Shown here: in pieces, positions 17,393-25,809 of the stretch
Position numbering within the stretch: position 1 is the stretch's first letter
Layout: each line of letters begins with the position of its first letter
DNA from: JAIOSM01 sp964565415
Lineage (GTDB): Bacteria; Desulfobacterota; Desulfobacteria; Desulfobacterales; Desulfobacteraceae
Assembly (NCBI GenBank): GCA_964565415.1
Contig: CAZMEX010000002.1
Span: forward strand, 43,067 to 107,066
Direction of reading: 5' to 3'
DNA length: 64,000 bases
Translations under genes and position numbers: made by a program
The notes under the pieces: model-generated
What the model was told of the DNA's origin: nothing
The model's database searches: none
What the model saw: only the letters and a program-made list of their open reading frames with translations

Positions 17393-17797
17393 TGAAAAGC
17401 TGCTTTCAGGCTAAAAGTCGACAATAAATTTCAAATTTCAGCAGATTACAAATCTTAACAGATCATGCAGTTTTAACTAATTTTTTTTAATGTATCAGTT
17501 AAATATGAAGAAATGATGAAGCTTGGTTTTACTAAAAAAAATAGACAGCAATTCTCAGTGCAGAATATAATGCAATTAAATACACAGCCTTGTATCAATA
17601 TGGTATGGGTTTTGCCTTTACCATACCCATATAAGAATCTGCAGGTTAAAATGATGGTAAAATAAAATCCGGTTTTTATTATTCCTGATCCATCAATGTT
17701 TAATTTTTAAACACTTTATAACTATCTGATTTTATAATCATAATACTATATATCCTGTATTATGATAAAAAACGTTTAAAAATCAAACGTATCCTGG
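17393..17797. other. Intergenic DNA between arnB and the TauE operon, distal part
   Basis: No gene was found in this AT-rich stretch, which separates arnB (minus) from the sigma-54-controlled operon (plus). Two mutually exclusive short hairpins overlap near 17602-17631: GGTATGG at 17602-17608 can pair with CCATACC at 17621-17627, or TATGGGT at 17604-17610 with ACCCATA at 17625-17631. No T-run follows, so a terminator is unlikely. The arnB promoter must lie at the left end, but I could not choose a single convincing -35/-10 pair. A short dyad ACGTTT/AAACGT at 17772-17790 is listed separately. Confidence 0.6.
17772..17790. promoter_or_regulatory. Dyad, possible distal activator site
   Basis: ACGTTT (17772-17777) and AAACGT (17785-17790) form a perfect 6-bp dyad with a 7-nt AT-rich spacer. 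Its centre is about 99 bp before the start point predicted from the sigma-54 promoter, a common place for a second enhancer half. It does not share sequence with the nearer palindrome at 17798-17815, so it may bind a different protein or nothing. Confidence 0.3.
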
Positions 17798-17815
17798 TCT
17801 GCCTCACTGGGCAGA
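17798..17815. promoter_or_regulatory. Palindromic candidate enhancer (UAS) for the NtrC-type activator
   Basis: TCTGCC and GGCAGA form a perfect 6-bp dyad around a 6-nt centre. The centre lies about 73 bp before the start point predicted from the -24/-12 promoter, a usual distance for an NtrC-family upstream activating sequence, and an IHF site lies between. The activator encoded at 22632-23999 is the obvious candidate to bind it. Binding is inferred. Confidence 0.5.
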
Positions 17816-17822
17816 TTCGCCA

Positions 17823-17835
17823 TAACTACTTGATA
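17823..17835. promoter_or_regulatory. IHF binding site match
   Basis: TAACTACTTGATA matches the reverse complement of the IHF consensus WATCAANNNNTTR at every defined position. It lies between the candidate enhancer and the -24/-12 promoter, where IHF bending typically brings an NtrC-type activator to the sigma-54 holoenzyme. Confidence 0.6.
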
Positions 17836-17853
17836 TCTTGACATATTTAATCA

Positions 17854-17869
17854 TGGCACCATTATTGCT
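17854..17869 (+). promoter_or_regulatory. Sigma-54 (-24/-12) promoter of the TauE operon
   Basis: TGGCAC, five bases and TTGCT match the sigma-54 consensus TGGCACN5TTGCW without a mismatch, with GG (17855-17856) and GC (17867-17868) exactly 12 bp apart. The predicted start point is near 17880, about 43 nt before the tauE ATG. An overlapping sigma-70-like pair (TTGACA at 17838-17843, CATTAT at 17860-17865, 16-bp spacer) can also be read and may give a basal level. The nearby sigma-54 activator gene supports the sigma-54 reading. Confidence 0.8.
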
Positions 17870-17922
17870 GGGGTTTCCCCAGAAGATGAGGTTTAAGATT
17901 AATCAATAATTATGGAGTAAAT

Positions 17923-18852
17923 ATGCACTGGAATATCTATCTACCAATTGCACATGCGAGTTTGTCCCTGCCTCTGGTGGTGGGGTTAGGGTTAGTTGTG
18001 GGGTTACTTTCAGGTCTGTTTGGCGTAGGCGGCGGGTTCTTAATGACCCCTCTTTTAATTATGCTGGGCATTCCACCGACAGTGGCTGCAGCATCAGACT
18101 CAAACCAAATTGTTGCAGCATCGGCATCTGGGTGTTTTGCCCACTACCGTCTGGGAAATGTGGATTTTAAAATGGGAACCTATCTGTTGATTGGCGGAGT
18201 GATCGGGGGAACCAGCGGGGTTCAATTGATCAAACTTCTCCGCCAGATGGGAAATGCGGATTTTCTTATAAAGATAACTTATGTACTCATGCTTGGCTTT
18301 GTTGGCGGGTATATGCTGCTGGAAAGCATTCAGGCAATGAGAAAAAAGAAATCCGATGTAACAGCACCTGGGGAGCATAAGGAATCAGCCTATGCAAAAA
18401 TGCTTAACATGCTGCCCTATAAGACCAATTTTATCAAATCTGGTATTATTTTATCGCCTGTTGTACCAGTGTTGTTAGGAATTATGGTTGGTATTCTGGC
18501 AGCCATCATGGGTGTTGGAGGCGGATTTATCATGGTTCCTGTAATGGTTTATCTATTGAGAATGCCCATGCATGTAGTTGTGGGAACCAGTCTTTTTCAG
18601 ATTTTATTTACCTGTATTGATGTGACCATTATGCAGTCCTATTCCAATAGAACCGTTGACTTTGTTCTAGCTCTGCTTCTTTTGATTGGATCCACTGTCG
18701 GGGCGCAGATCGGTGCTAGAATAAGTGCCAAAATTAATGGGGACCAGCTTAAAATATACTTGGCCATACTTGTACTGATTGTTATGGTCAAAATGACATA
18801 TGGACTTGTTGTCCCTCCCCATACTCTTTTAGCTTTTCATGGAGGTCATTAA
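17923..18852 (+). CDS. TauE/SafE-family anion permease (putative sulfite/sulfonate exporter)
   Basis: This 309-residue inner-membrane protein belongs to TauE/SafE (formerly DUF81), members of which are linked to export of sulfite, sulfoacetate or other organosulfur anions. It has the internal two-fold repeat of the family: SGLFGVGGGFLMTPLLIMLG near residue 32 and, in the second half, AAIMGVGGGFIMVPVMVYLL near residue 190, with about eight hydrophobic segments and a hydrophilic centre. The ATG has GGAG just upstream. It is the first gene of an operon headed by a sigma-54 promoter, and the next gene starts 3 nt after its stop. The substrate is unknown; sulfite or thiosulfate would suit a sulfur-metabolising host. 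Confidence 0.88.
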   Translation: MHWNIYLPIAHASLSLPLVVGLGLVVGLLSGLFGVGGGFLMTPLLIMLGIPPTVAAASDSNQIVAASASGCFAHYRLGNVDFKMGTYLLIGGVIGGTSGVQLIKLLRQMGNADFLIKITYVLMLGFVGGYMLLESIQAMRKKKSDVTAPGEHKESAYAKMLNMLPYKTNFIKSGIILSPVVPVLLGIMVGILAAIMGVGGGFIMVPVMVYLLRMPMHVVVGTSLFQILFTCIDVTIMQSYSNRTVDFVLALLLLIGSTVGAQIGARISAKINGDQLKIYLAILVLIVMVKMTYGLVVPPHTLLAFHGGH

Positions 18853-18855
18853 AAT

Positions 18856-19623
18856 ATGAATCATAGCTTTTTAAAATATATTATAATCAGCGTATGCTTT
18901 ATCGTCATGCCGTTTTCTGTGATTGCAAAACCTGCATCCTTAAATTTAAACATCAGCCCTGAAACTATTAATATCACCACGTTCTTTGCTGGTGAAAAAA
19001 TGACTATTTCAGGTGAGATCCCATCCAAGGATGACATCATAATCGAAGTATCTGGGCATGATTCAAAAAATGAATTTGATATTAAGGGTCGTAGGAGCGG
19101 TCTCTGGATGACAACGGGTCAGGTCAATATTGATCAGGTGCCTCAATTATACATTCTTTTGCTTCCCCAGGGAAAAGACTGGGAACATAGAATTGAATCA
19201 TTGGGTCTTGGTATGATGCAATTAAAGACACGAATGAAAACCTCAAGTACCGGAGAAATGCCACTGGATATCTTTGATATGTTTATAAAACTTAAGAAGT
19301 CACAATCCCTTTATGATGAGGTATTTCAAGCAACGACTTATTCACCGGCTTCCAATGGTAAAAAAAAGTTCATAAGTATATGTAAGCTGCCCTCTTCAAT
19401 CAGGGCTGGTAAATATACCATTAAGACCACAATCATTACGCCGGGGAATGAACAAACCAGTATAATGACTGATTTTAATGTTAAGGAGGTGGGCTTTATC
19501 AAACTTGTGGATGATCTCTCCTCCAATCACCGGATAATATATGGTATAATTGCTGTTATCATAGCCCTCATGGCAGGACTTATCATGGGAATTGTTTTTA
19601 AACAAAGTGGTGGCAGCCATTAA
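18856..19623 (+). CDS. Alph_Pro_TM-family membrane-anchored periplasmic protein (TIGR02186-like)
   Basis: The 255-residue product has a signal sequence (to about residue 24, ending near VIAKPA), a beta-rich periplasmic domain of about 195 residues and a C-terminal transmembrane helix (about 230-250) with a short cytoplasmic tail. The start of the mature part (NISPETINITTFFAGEKMTISGEI) and RRSGLWMTTGQVNIDQVP resemble the Alph_Pro_TM/TIGR02186 family, known mainly from alphaproteobacteria beside TauE/SafE genes. Its biochemical role is unknown; pairing with the permease suggests a periplasmic accessory subunit. It starts 3 nt after tauE and shares a TAATG junction with the next gene, so the three are translated together. 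Confidence 0.78.
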   Translation: MNHSFLKYIIISVCFIVMPFSVIAKPASLNLNISPETINITTFFAGEKMTISGEIPSKDDIIIEVSGHDSKNEFDIKGRRSGLWMTTGQVNIDQVPQLYILLLPQGKDWEHRIESLGLGMMQLKTRMKTSSTGEMPLDIFDMFIKLKKSQSLYDEVFQATTYSPASNGKKKFISICKLPSSIRAGKYTIKTTIITPGNEQTSIMTDFNVKEVGFIKLVDDLSSNHRIIYGIIAVIIALMAGLIMGIVFKQSGGSH

Positions 19624-22220
19624 TGCATTTTTTTGATCAAATACGAATTTTTCTAGGGAAAACACCCTTTTTTAAAAAAGAAGAACAAGTTTCTTTTAAC
19701 GATCTTTTTATCCATTTCCATCGAATTCTGGAAGGCAACAATGCGACAATGAAGATAGTTGCTGATATGGAAGACAAATTGGGGGGACAATATGTATTTG
19801 ATAAAAAATATATGCAGGATAAAGTCGTTGAAATTAAAAAAATAGTTTTGAGAAGCGCCTATAACCTGAATTTTATTTCCGGTAATAAGGATCTTGAACT
19901 GTATAATGTGATAGAAACCCTTGCAAGACAGTTAAAACTGGAACTGGCAGGTGAGCTCATAATTCCTGGTGGCAAACATGTTCTGGCACTGGAAGATGTG
20001 GAAGAAACAATGGATGAGGCTGTAGGCAATAAGGTCTATAACCTTTTCCGAATATTAAATTTTCCAGAAACCAATGTGCCGGCTAGTTTTGTGGTTACCA
20101 TTGGTGGATTTCACGAATATCTCGCAATGAATAATCTGCATGAATCAATCCATGATCTCATGGAAGAATGCAGGTTAAAACCGGAAAATACCGATGTATT
20201 ATCAAATAAGATAAGGCTATTGATCCTTGGTGGAGAGATTCCCACTAATCTGCGCCATGAGATTTTAAAAGCAGCAAAAAACTTATATGCCAACAATCTT
20301 GAGTCAGTTATGTATTCTGTGCGCAGCAGTGCTGTTGGAGAGGATGGAGCATTGAGCTTTGCAGGTCTGCATGATTCATTTTTAAACGTTCCCTTTAGAA
20401 ATCTGCTCTCCTGTTATAAAAAAGTCCTTGCTGGAATGTATACACCCGGCAGCATTCACTATCGCATTGAAAAAAAGCTGCCCTTTACAGACATGGCAAT
20501 GGCTGTATTGTTTCAGCGGATGGTGGGCAGCAAGGTGGCTGGTGTGGTTTATACAGTGGACCCAGGTTCTCCCCAGGATCAGTCTTGTTTAATCGGCGCA
20601 GACTGGGGCCTGGGGAAATCTGTGGTGGAGGGAAATACCCAGGTGGATATGTTCCATGTATCCCGCCACAGACCATATGATATTATAAATTCCCGAATAA
20701 ATAAAAAGAAATGGATGCTGCCTGTCAATGGATCTGATTCATTGGTAAAAGTAGATAAAGCACTACAGAACAGGCCTTGCCTGTCTCTAAAACAAGCGTC
20801 AACTATTGTTGAAACCTCATTAATGATTGAACGGTTTTTCAAGCACCCCATGGATATTGAATGGGCATTGGATTCCAATGATAAATTGCGGATTCTCCAG
20901 GCAAGACCCCTGGGAATTTCCCGGGGAGGTCAAAGTCGAAGCCCGGAATTAAAGGCTCTGTTAAAAACACAAAAAATTCTTTTACAAAATCAGGGCGTGA
21001 TTGCCTATCGGGGTATTGGAGCAGGACCTGTATATCTTGTCACTGATGAGGAGAGCCTGAATCGATTTCCCAATGGAGCAGTCCTTCTATCCAGATTTGC
21101 CATTCCCCTGTTGGCAAGCGCCATCCCCAGGGCAAGTGCTATTATTACTGATGTTGGCAGCCCAACAGGACATATGGCAACGGTTGCCAGAGAATTTCAG
21201 ATCCCCACCATCGTGGATACCGGATCTGCCACCCAAATCCTGGAACCAGGCAATGAAATAACAGTAGATGCAGAAAAAAACATCATATATGACAACCGCA
21301 TAACTGATCTTTTATACCATCAATTATTAGAACGTCCTCTGTTTGAATCCAGATATGAATTCCAGATTTTAAGAAGGCTGTTGCGCAGAATATCCCCACT
21401 GACCCTGATTGATCCGGAGGGGTCGAATTTTAATCCAAAGGGCTGTACAACATTTCACGATGTTATCCGATATATTCATGAAACATCACTCCAGACCCTG
21501 CTGACCATTGCTGAACAACCAGCAAACCTGGTCCGAGCTGGTGGAAAACGCTTAAAATCAGATATCCCGCTGAATATGATCCTCATTGATATTGGCGGCG
21601 GTCTGGCTCAATCCAAGGAAAAAGCAAAATGGATTACACCAGATCATATTCTTTCCAAACCTATGAAAACTCTATGGGCAGGTATGAATTCCAGAGATAC
21701 ATGGAATACAGACCCCATTGCTCCGGATTTTAAAGGCTTGATGTCCGGAGTGATCCGCACACAAACTGAATCTGTAGCAGGTCGGACACTTACAGGTCTC
21801 AATCTTGCAATCCTGAGTAAAAACTATATGAATCTCTCCCTTAGACTGGGATATCATTTTACTGTTGTGGATGCCCATTTAGGATCATCTTCAGAACAGA
21901 ACAGCATATTGTTCCGGTTTGTAGGTGGAGCAAGTGATATAACCAGAAGATCAAGGCGTGCAGCCCTGATATTATCCATTCTTGAGAATATTGGATTTAA
22001 AGTTAAAGGAAATGGTGACCTTGTAATTGCAAGGGCAGTTAATTCAAATGCAGATCAAATAAAAACCTATTTATTTCTCATTGGCAGATTAATCGGTTTT
22101 GTAAGGCAACTGGATATCCTTATGAAGGATGATACAAGTATTGAGCTTTATTTTAACCGCTTTATGGCAGCCAATAGCATTACACCCACAAAAGACCTTA
22201 ATTTAAAAGGAGTAAAGTAA
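19623..22220 (+). CDS. PEP-synthase-like phosphotransferase with an atypical C-terminal domain
   Basis: The 865-residue product shares two of the three modules of PEP synthase/PPDK. After a helical N-terminal part (1-130) comes the ATP-grasp domain: VGNKVYNL near 134, VPASFVVT, YSVRSSAVGEDGALSFAG at 231-248 and DIEWALD with LQARP near 411-429. The swivelling phospho-His domain follows, with SPTGHMATVAREFQIP and His517. The usual C-terminal TIM barrel that binds PEP/pyruvate is not recognisable. Instead about 295 residues (570-865) carry other motifs such as DAHLGSSSEQNSILFRFVGG. It could still make a phospho-His intermediate but probably passes the phosphate to another acceptor. Standard annotation as pyruvate,water dikinase would be misleading. 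Confidence 0.8.
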   Translation: MHFFDQIRIFLGKTPFFKKEEQVSFNDLFIHFHRILEGNNATMKIVADMEDKLGGQYVFDKKYMQDKVVEIKKIVLRSAYNLNFISGNKDLELYNVIETLARQLKLELAGELIIPGGKHVLALEDVEETMDEAVGNKVYNLFRILNFPETNVPASFVVTIGGFHEYLAMNNLHESIHDLMEECRLKPENTDVLSNKIRLLILGGEIPTNLRHEILKAAKNLYANNLESVMYSVRSSAVGEDGALSFAGLHDSFLNVPFRNLLSCYKKVLAGMYTPGSIHYRIEKKLPFTDMAMAVLFQRMVGSKVAGVVYTVDPGSPQDQSCLIGADWGLGKSVVEGNTQVDMFHVSRHRPYDIINSRINKKKWMLPVNGSDSLVKVDKALQNRPCLSLKQASTIVETSLMIERFFKHPMDIEWALDSNDKLRILQARPLGISRGGQSRSPELKALLKTQKILLQNQGVIAYRGIGAGPVYLVTDEESLNRFPNGAVLLSRFAIPLLASAIPRASAIITDVGSPTGHMATVAREFQIPTIVDTGSATQILEPGNEITVDAEKNIIYDNRITDLLYHQLLERPLFESRYEFQILRRLLRRISPLTLIDPEGSNFNPKGCTTFHDVIRYIHETSLQTLLTIAEQPANLVRAGGKRLKSDIPLNMILIDIGGGLAQSKEKAKWITPDHILSKPMKTLWAGMNSRDTWNTDPIAPDFKGLMSGVIRTQTESVAGRTLTGLNLAILSKNYMNLSLRLGYHFTVVDAHLGSSSEQNSILFRFVGGASDITRRSRRAALILSILENIGFKVKGNGDLVIARAVNSNADQIKTYLFLIGRLIGFVRQLDILMKDDTSIELYFNRFMAANSITPTKDLNLKGVK

Positions 22221-22221
22221 A

Positions 22222-22605
22222 ATGAAAAAAAAATTATCAGTCTGTGTATTGGATGATGAACCCATAGTTGGAGATCGGCTGAAACCTGAATTAGAAGACT
22301 CAGGGTATGAAGTTGAAATTTTTACTGATAGTGCAAGTGCCATCAAACGACTTGATGACAGATGTTTTGATATTTTTGTCACAGATCTTAAAATGGAAGG
22401 TGTTGATGGTATGGAATTTTTGGAAAAGGCAAAAGAGTGCTGTGAAAAATCTGAAGTCATCATGATCACAGGATATGCCACCCTTGAGTCTGTTCGGGAA
22501 TCCTTTATAAAAGGAGCATATGATGTCATTGCCAAGCCCTTTCGCATTGAAGAAATCCGTGCTTCAGTCAACAAGGCTAAAAAACGAATCCGTAAAAAAA
22601 GATAA
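22222..22605 (+). CDS. Stand-alone response regulator receiver
   Basis: This 127-residue protein is a single CheY-like receiver: Asp11-Asp12, phosphoacceptor Asp55 in IFVTDLKMEGVDG, the ITGYAT switch near residue 86 and the KPF lysine near residue 107. It has no output domain, so it would act by binding a partner. It begins 1 nt after the PEP-synthase-like gene, which makes it part of the operon. Its receiver resembles the N-terminal receiver of the convergent NtrC-type regulator in general pattern, so the kinase at 23992-25443 might phosphorylate both. Whether it regulates the PEP-synthase-like enzyme directly or competes for phosphate is open. Confidence 0.9.
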   Translation: MKKKLSVCVLDDEPIVGDRLKPELEDSGYEVEIFTDSASAIKRLDDRCFDIFVTDLKMEGVDGMEFLEKAKECCEKSEVIMITGYATLESVRESFIKGAYDVIAKPFRIEEIRASVNKAKKRIRKKR

Positions 22606-22631
22606 TAAATCTTAACATTAAATAAAATTGT

Positions 22632-23999
22632 TCAATCGGTTTTGACAAAGGGTTTAAGCCCCATTTTTTTGATCTTCCGCCACAGAGTAGACCTGGTAAC
22701 GCCCAAAACCCGGGCTGCTTTATTCCGTTGTCCACCAACAGCGGAAAGTACCCTGATAATATGATCATTTTCCATCTCTTCAAGACTTTTTAATAGTGGA
22801 GGATTCACCATGGTCTGATTATCTATCAAATCCTTTGGAAGATCTTCTTCACGAATATCATTGCTTTCAGCAAGGGCAACACATCGGGCAATAATATTCT
22901 CAAGTTCCCGCACATTGCCTGGATAATCATATTTTTCAAGGGTCTTTCTGGCACTTGAAGAGAATCCCCTGATCTGCTTGTTATAGGCTGTATTAAATTT
23001 ATTTAGAAAATGGTCTGCCAAAAGCCATAAATCACCTTCCCTATCCTTAAGTCTGGGAAGGGATAATGCCATAACATTCAACCTGAAAAATAAATCTTCC
23101 CGAAAATTACCTTTTTTGACTTCTTCCTCTAAATTTCTATTTGATGCTGCCAATACCCGTATATCAATATCAATGGACCGGGTACTTCCAATGCGTAACA
23201 ATTGCCCCTCCTGGAGTACTCTGAGCAATTTTACCTGCATATCACTAGGCATTTCAGCAATCTCATCCAATAAAACTGTTCCGGAATCTGCACTTTCCAG
23301 CAGGCCTTTTTTGGTCTTAAATGCACCGGTAAAAGCTCCCTTTTCATGTCCAAATAATTCATTGGCAATCAACTCAGGTGAAAACCCACCGCAGTTCACT
23401 GAAACAATTGGGTTGTCACGGCGGGGGCTCATTCTATGAATTGCCTTTGCAACCAGCTCCTTACCAGTACCGCTTTGACCATGGATGATAACTGGGCAGT
23501 CCAGGGGAGCAACTTTCTCAATTATTTTATATACTGCAACCATCTGCCTGCTTGTACCAATCATTCCATCATGGCCAGCCTTTTCCATCATCAATGCCCG
23601 CAGGGTATCTGTTTCAATCCTTAATCTGATCTTATCAATCACCTGGGAAATTAAATTATTAAACTCTTCCAGCCGAATGGGCTTTGTCAGATAATGGAAT
23701 GCCCCTGTCCGAATCGCTTCAATGGCTGAATCAATGGTGGCATACCCTGTGATCACAACAATTTCTGTTTTATGATGCCAGCGTTTCACCTGTTCAATAA
23801 TTCCCATTCCGTCAATTCCAGGAAGCTTCATATCTGTTATCACAAGATCGTAGGGAGAACACTTAAAAGATTCTAAAAAAGAGTAGCCTTCAAAAAAAAC
23901 ATCCACAAGATATCCAAAACTGGATAACTCTTCTTGAAGATGGAGAGCAGATATTTTTTCATCATCAATAACAGCAATTCGTATGGATTGTTTATTCAT
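22632..23999 (-). CDS. NtrC-family sigma-54-dependent response regulator
   Basis: This 455-residue activator has the full NtrC layout: a receiver (1-120, Asp12-Asp13 and phosphoacceptor Asp56), a sigma-54 AAA+ domain (about 145-380) with Walker A GQSGTGKE at 174-181 and the sigma-54 contact loop GAFTGA at 221-226, DSGTVLLDEI as Walker B, and a Fis-type helix-turn-helix at the C-terminus (RNKAARVLGVTRSTLWRKI). It overlaps the start of... the cognate kinase coding end by 8 nt, kinase first. It converges on the TauE operon with 26 nt between stops. A perfect -24/-12 promoter lies before that operon, so this protein is the likely activator; no other sigma-54 promoter was noticed in the window. 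Confidence 0.94.
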   Translation of the reverse strand: MNKQSIRIAVIDDEKISALHLQEELSSFGYLVDVFFEGYSFLESFKCSPYDLVITDMKLPGIDGMGIIEQVKRWHHKTEIVVITGYATIDSAIEAIRTGAFHYLTKPIRLEEFNNLISQVIDKIRLRIETDTLRALMMEKAGHDGMIGTSRQMVAVYKIIEKVAPLDCPVIIHGQSGTGKELVAKAIHRMSPRRDNPIVSVNCGGFSPELIANELFGHEKGAFTGAFKTKKGLLESADSGTVLLDEIAEMPSDMQVKLLRVLQEGQLLRIGSTRSIDIDIRVLAASNRNLEEEVKKGNFREDLFFRLNVMALSLPRLKDREGDLWLLADHFLNKFNTAYNKQIRGFSSSARKTLEKYDYPGNVRELENIIARCVALAESNDIREEDLPKDLIDNQTMVNPPLLKSLEEMENDHIIRVLSAVGGQRNKAARVLGVTRSTLWRKIKKMGLKPFVKTD

Positions 24000-25443
24000 A
24001 AATCATCTCTTTTTTACAGGGCAAAATAACAGTGAATGTTGTGCCCCTTCCACTTTTGCTGTTCACCATAATCCGCCCCCCAAGTTTTTTAATAATACCT
24101 AAACTGACTGATAAACCAAGACCAGTTCCTTTACCAACTTCCTTGGTTGTAAAAAAAGGATCAAAAATATTGGGGATAACATCTTCTGGAATCCCTGCCC
24201 CAGTATCCTTTATCAAGATAATAACCCGACCGTCTTCATCATTTTCTGTCCTGATACTCAACTTCCCGCCTTTTCCCATGGCGTGAATGGCATTGACAAC
24301 AAGATTCAAAAAAACCTGCTGCAATTCCTGATGATTCCCTCGAATTTTTGATAGACTTGCATCAGATAGCCTGTCAAGCTCAATTTTTTTAAGATCCATC
24401 TCATTGCCTGTGATATTTAAGATATCATCCAGAACTTTGTTAACATCAACATCCTGGATAATAGAGGTTTCAGCCCGTGAAAAATCCAAAAGATTTTTTA
24501 CAATACCACTGGCGCGGATGGCCTGGTTTAAAATATCATTAAGCATAATAGTCTGTTTCTCTTCTGAAATCTTTTTTTTACCAGTCAAAACATCTATTGT
24601 TAAAACAATATTATTGATGGGGTTGTTCAATTCATGGGCAACACCTGAAACAAGTGTCCCCAGAGAAGCAATTTTTCTATCATGAATAATCTGTTCCTGT
24701 CTGGCATCCAGCTCCTCAATCATCCTGTTAAATGCAATAACAAGACGGTCAACCTCACTCTCTATTTTGCCGGAATGATCAATGGGAGAAAAATCTCTAT
24801 GACCGATTCTTTTTGTTGCCTTCTCAAGATTGATTAAAGGATTAATGACCTTGCGGTTCAATAGAATCCAACCGATAACAAATAATCCAAGAATCAGTCC
24901 TGCAGAAATCAGAGGCAGGCGTACTGCTCTATGTGTTGTAACAGCAATTTTTTCCCGGGTTGTTTTTAAAAGATCCTGGGACAGATCCACCAGATGATGG
25001 CCGGCAGACCGGATCTTTGTCTGATCATTTTTATCAGGCACCTTTGTTAGTACGAGACCCTTTGCTATTCCCATTGAAACACCATAGGCTTTAAATGCAT
25101 CTTGCCACTGATCCATATTATGGAAATTTCTTGCGATTTCAGGTGTTTTCCTCATATGCTGGTATTCCTTTTGAGCCTCGGCAAAAAGACGCAGGATCTG
25201 ATCTTTATTTTCCTGTCCCTTGTAAAGAAGAAAATTTTTTTCATACCGTCTCATTTCCAAAATTGTATCAAATAAATCCTCTACATGCTCAAGGCTCAAG
25301 GTTGCATGGTTAATGGACTCAATCTGGACAAAGAGAATAAAAAAACTTGACAGCCAAATGGCAAACCCAAGGCAGGCAATAATTATTGATTTTTTTCGCA
25401 GGTCAAAATTAGACCACAATAGATTCATAGACCTTTTCTCCAT
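23992..25443 (-). CDS. Sensor histidine kinase, partner of the NtrC-type regulator
   Basis: This 483-residue inner-membrane kinase has two transmembrane segments (about 20-40 and 176-195) that enclose a helical periplasmic domain with the four-helix-bundle ligand-sensor look of chemoreceptors (LEMRRYEKNFLLY near residue 62). HAMP follows, then HisKA with GVAHELNNPINNI and His270, and an ATPase domain with VVNAIHAMGKGG, DTGAGIPEDVIPNIFDPFF and GKGTGLGLSVSLGII. It is of the NtrB/ZraS type. The gene is first in a two-gene operon and overlaps its regulator by 8 nt. The ligand is unknown; since the target operon begins with a TauE/SafE exporter, a sulfur anion such as sulfite is a testable guess. 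Confidence 0.93.
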   Translation of the reverse strand: MEKRSMNLLWSNFDLRKKSIIIACLGFAIWLSSFFILFVQIESINHATLSLEHVEDLFDTILEMRRYEKNFLLYKGQENKDQILRLFAEAQKEYQHMRKTPEIARNFHNMDQWQDAFKAYGVSMGIAKGLVLTKVPDKNDQTKIRSAGHHLVDLSQDLLKTTREKIAVTTHRAVRLPLISAGLILGLFVIGWILLNRKVINPLINLEKATKRIGHRDFSPIDHSGKIESEVDRLVIAFNRMIEELDARQEQIIHDRKIASLGTLVSGVAHELNNPINNIVLTIDVLTGKKKISEEKQTIMLNDILNQAIRASGIVKNLLDFSRAETSIIQDVDVNKVLDDILNITGNEMDLKKIELDRLSDASLSKIRGNHQELQQVFLNLVVNAIHAMGKGGKLSIRTENDEDGRVIILIKDTGAGIPEDVIPNIFDPFFTTKEVGKGTGLGLSVSLGIIKKLGGRIMVNSKSGRGTTFTVILPCKKEMIYE

Positions 25444-25809
25444 CTAATTTTCAGGCAACACATCCAGCAGCTTGTCATCGGCTGAATCATTCAGCTGAAA
25501 CCCGGCAATATCACGGATGCACTATACATGATATAGCAGGCTTTTAAAAGACTCGCACCAAATAAATGCAGGTCATTATTAAAACAAAAAACCAAGAAAA
25601 AATACAATTATTTTAGAGGGGAATTCATTTTAAATAGCCTTCCTTTTGTTGTCTTGGAAGGCAGGAGATGGCTCAATGATGTTGTTATCAGCTCCAGGGC
25701 TGTAGTCCGGCAATAATATCTGACAAGAAACATGCATACCTCTTCTTATATCAAATTTTTTTATCTGTGTTCTTAATTTTCATAAAATTTTAAACAACCC
25801 GAACATTTA
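25444..25809. other. Intergenic region: kinase promoter and downstream end of the opp operon
   Basis: No gene was found in these 366 bp. Both flanking genes are on the minus strand, so this region should hold the end of the oppA-oppD-oppF transcript and the promoter of the kinase. A hairpin at 25637-25662 is listed separately. A short dyad, CTATA at 25522-25526 with TATAG at 25532-25536, lies about 80 bp before the kinase start and could be an operator. No match to the sigma-54 consensus was seen here, which argues against autoregulation by sigma-54. Confidence 0.5.
25637..25662 (-). terminator. Possible terminator of the oppA-oppD-oppF transcript
   Basis: GCCTTCC (25637-25643) and GGAAGGC (25656-25662) form a perfect 7-bp stem with a 12-nt loop. 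On the minus strand it is followed by TATTT, a weak U-tract. It lies about 150 nt after the oppF stop. The long loop and short U-tract make this a weak call. Confidence 0.3.

Noticed and set aside
17400..17500. PmrA/OmpR-type box before arnB
   Set aside because: GTTAA-like half-sites are present on the minus strand, but their spacing (about 18 bp) does not match the 10-11 bp period expected for OmpR-family proteins.
17602..17631. Hairpin near 17602-17631 as a terminator or riboswitch
   Set aside because: Two short alternative stems compete, no T-run follows, and the flanking operons are divergent, so no terminator is needed there. No known riboswitch motif was recognised.
17838..17865. Sigma-70 promoter (TTGACA, 16 bp, CATTAT) as the main tauE promoter
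   Set aside because: The overlapping -24/-12 match is perfect and is supported by IHF and enhancer sites and by an adjacent NtrC-type gene; the sigma-70 pair is kept only as a possible basal promoter.
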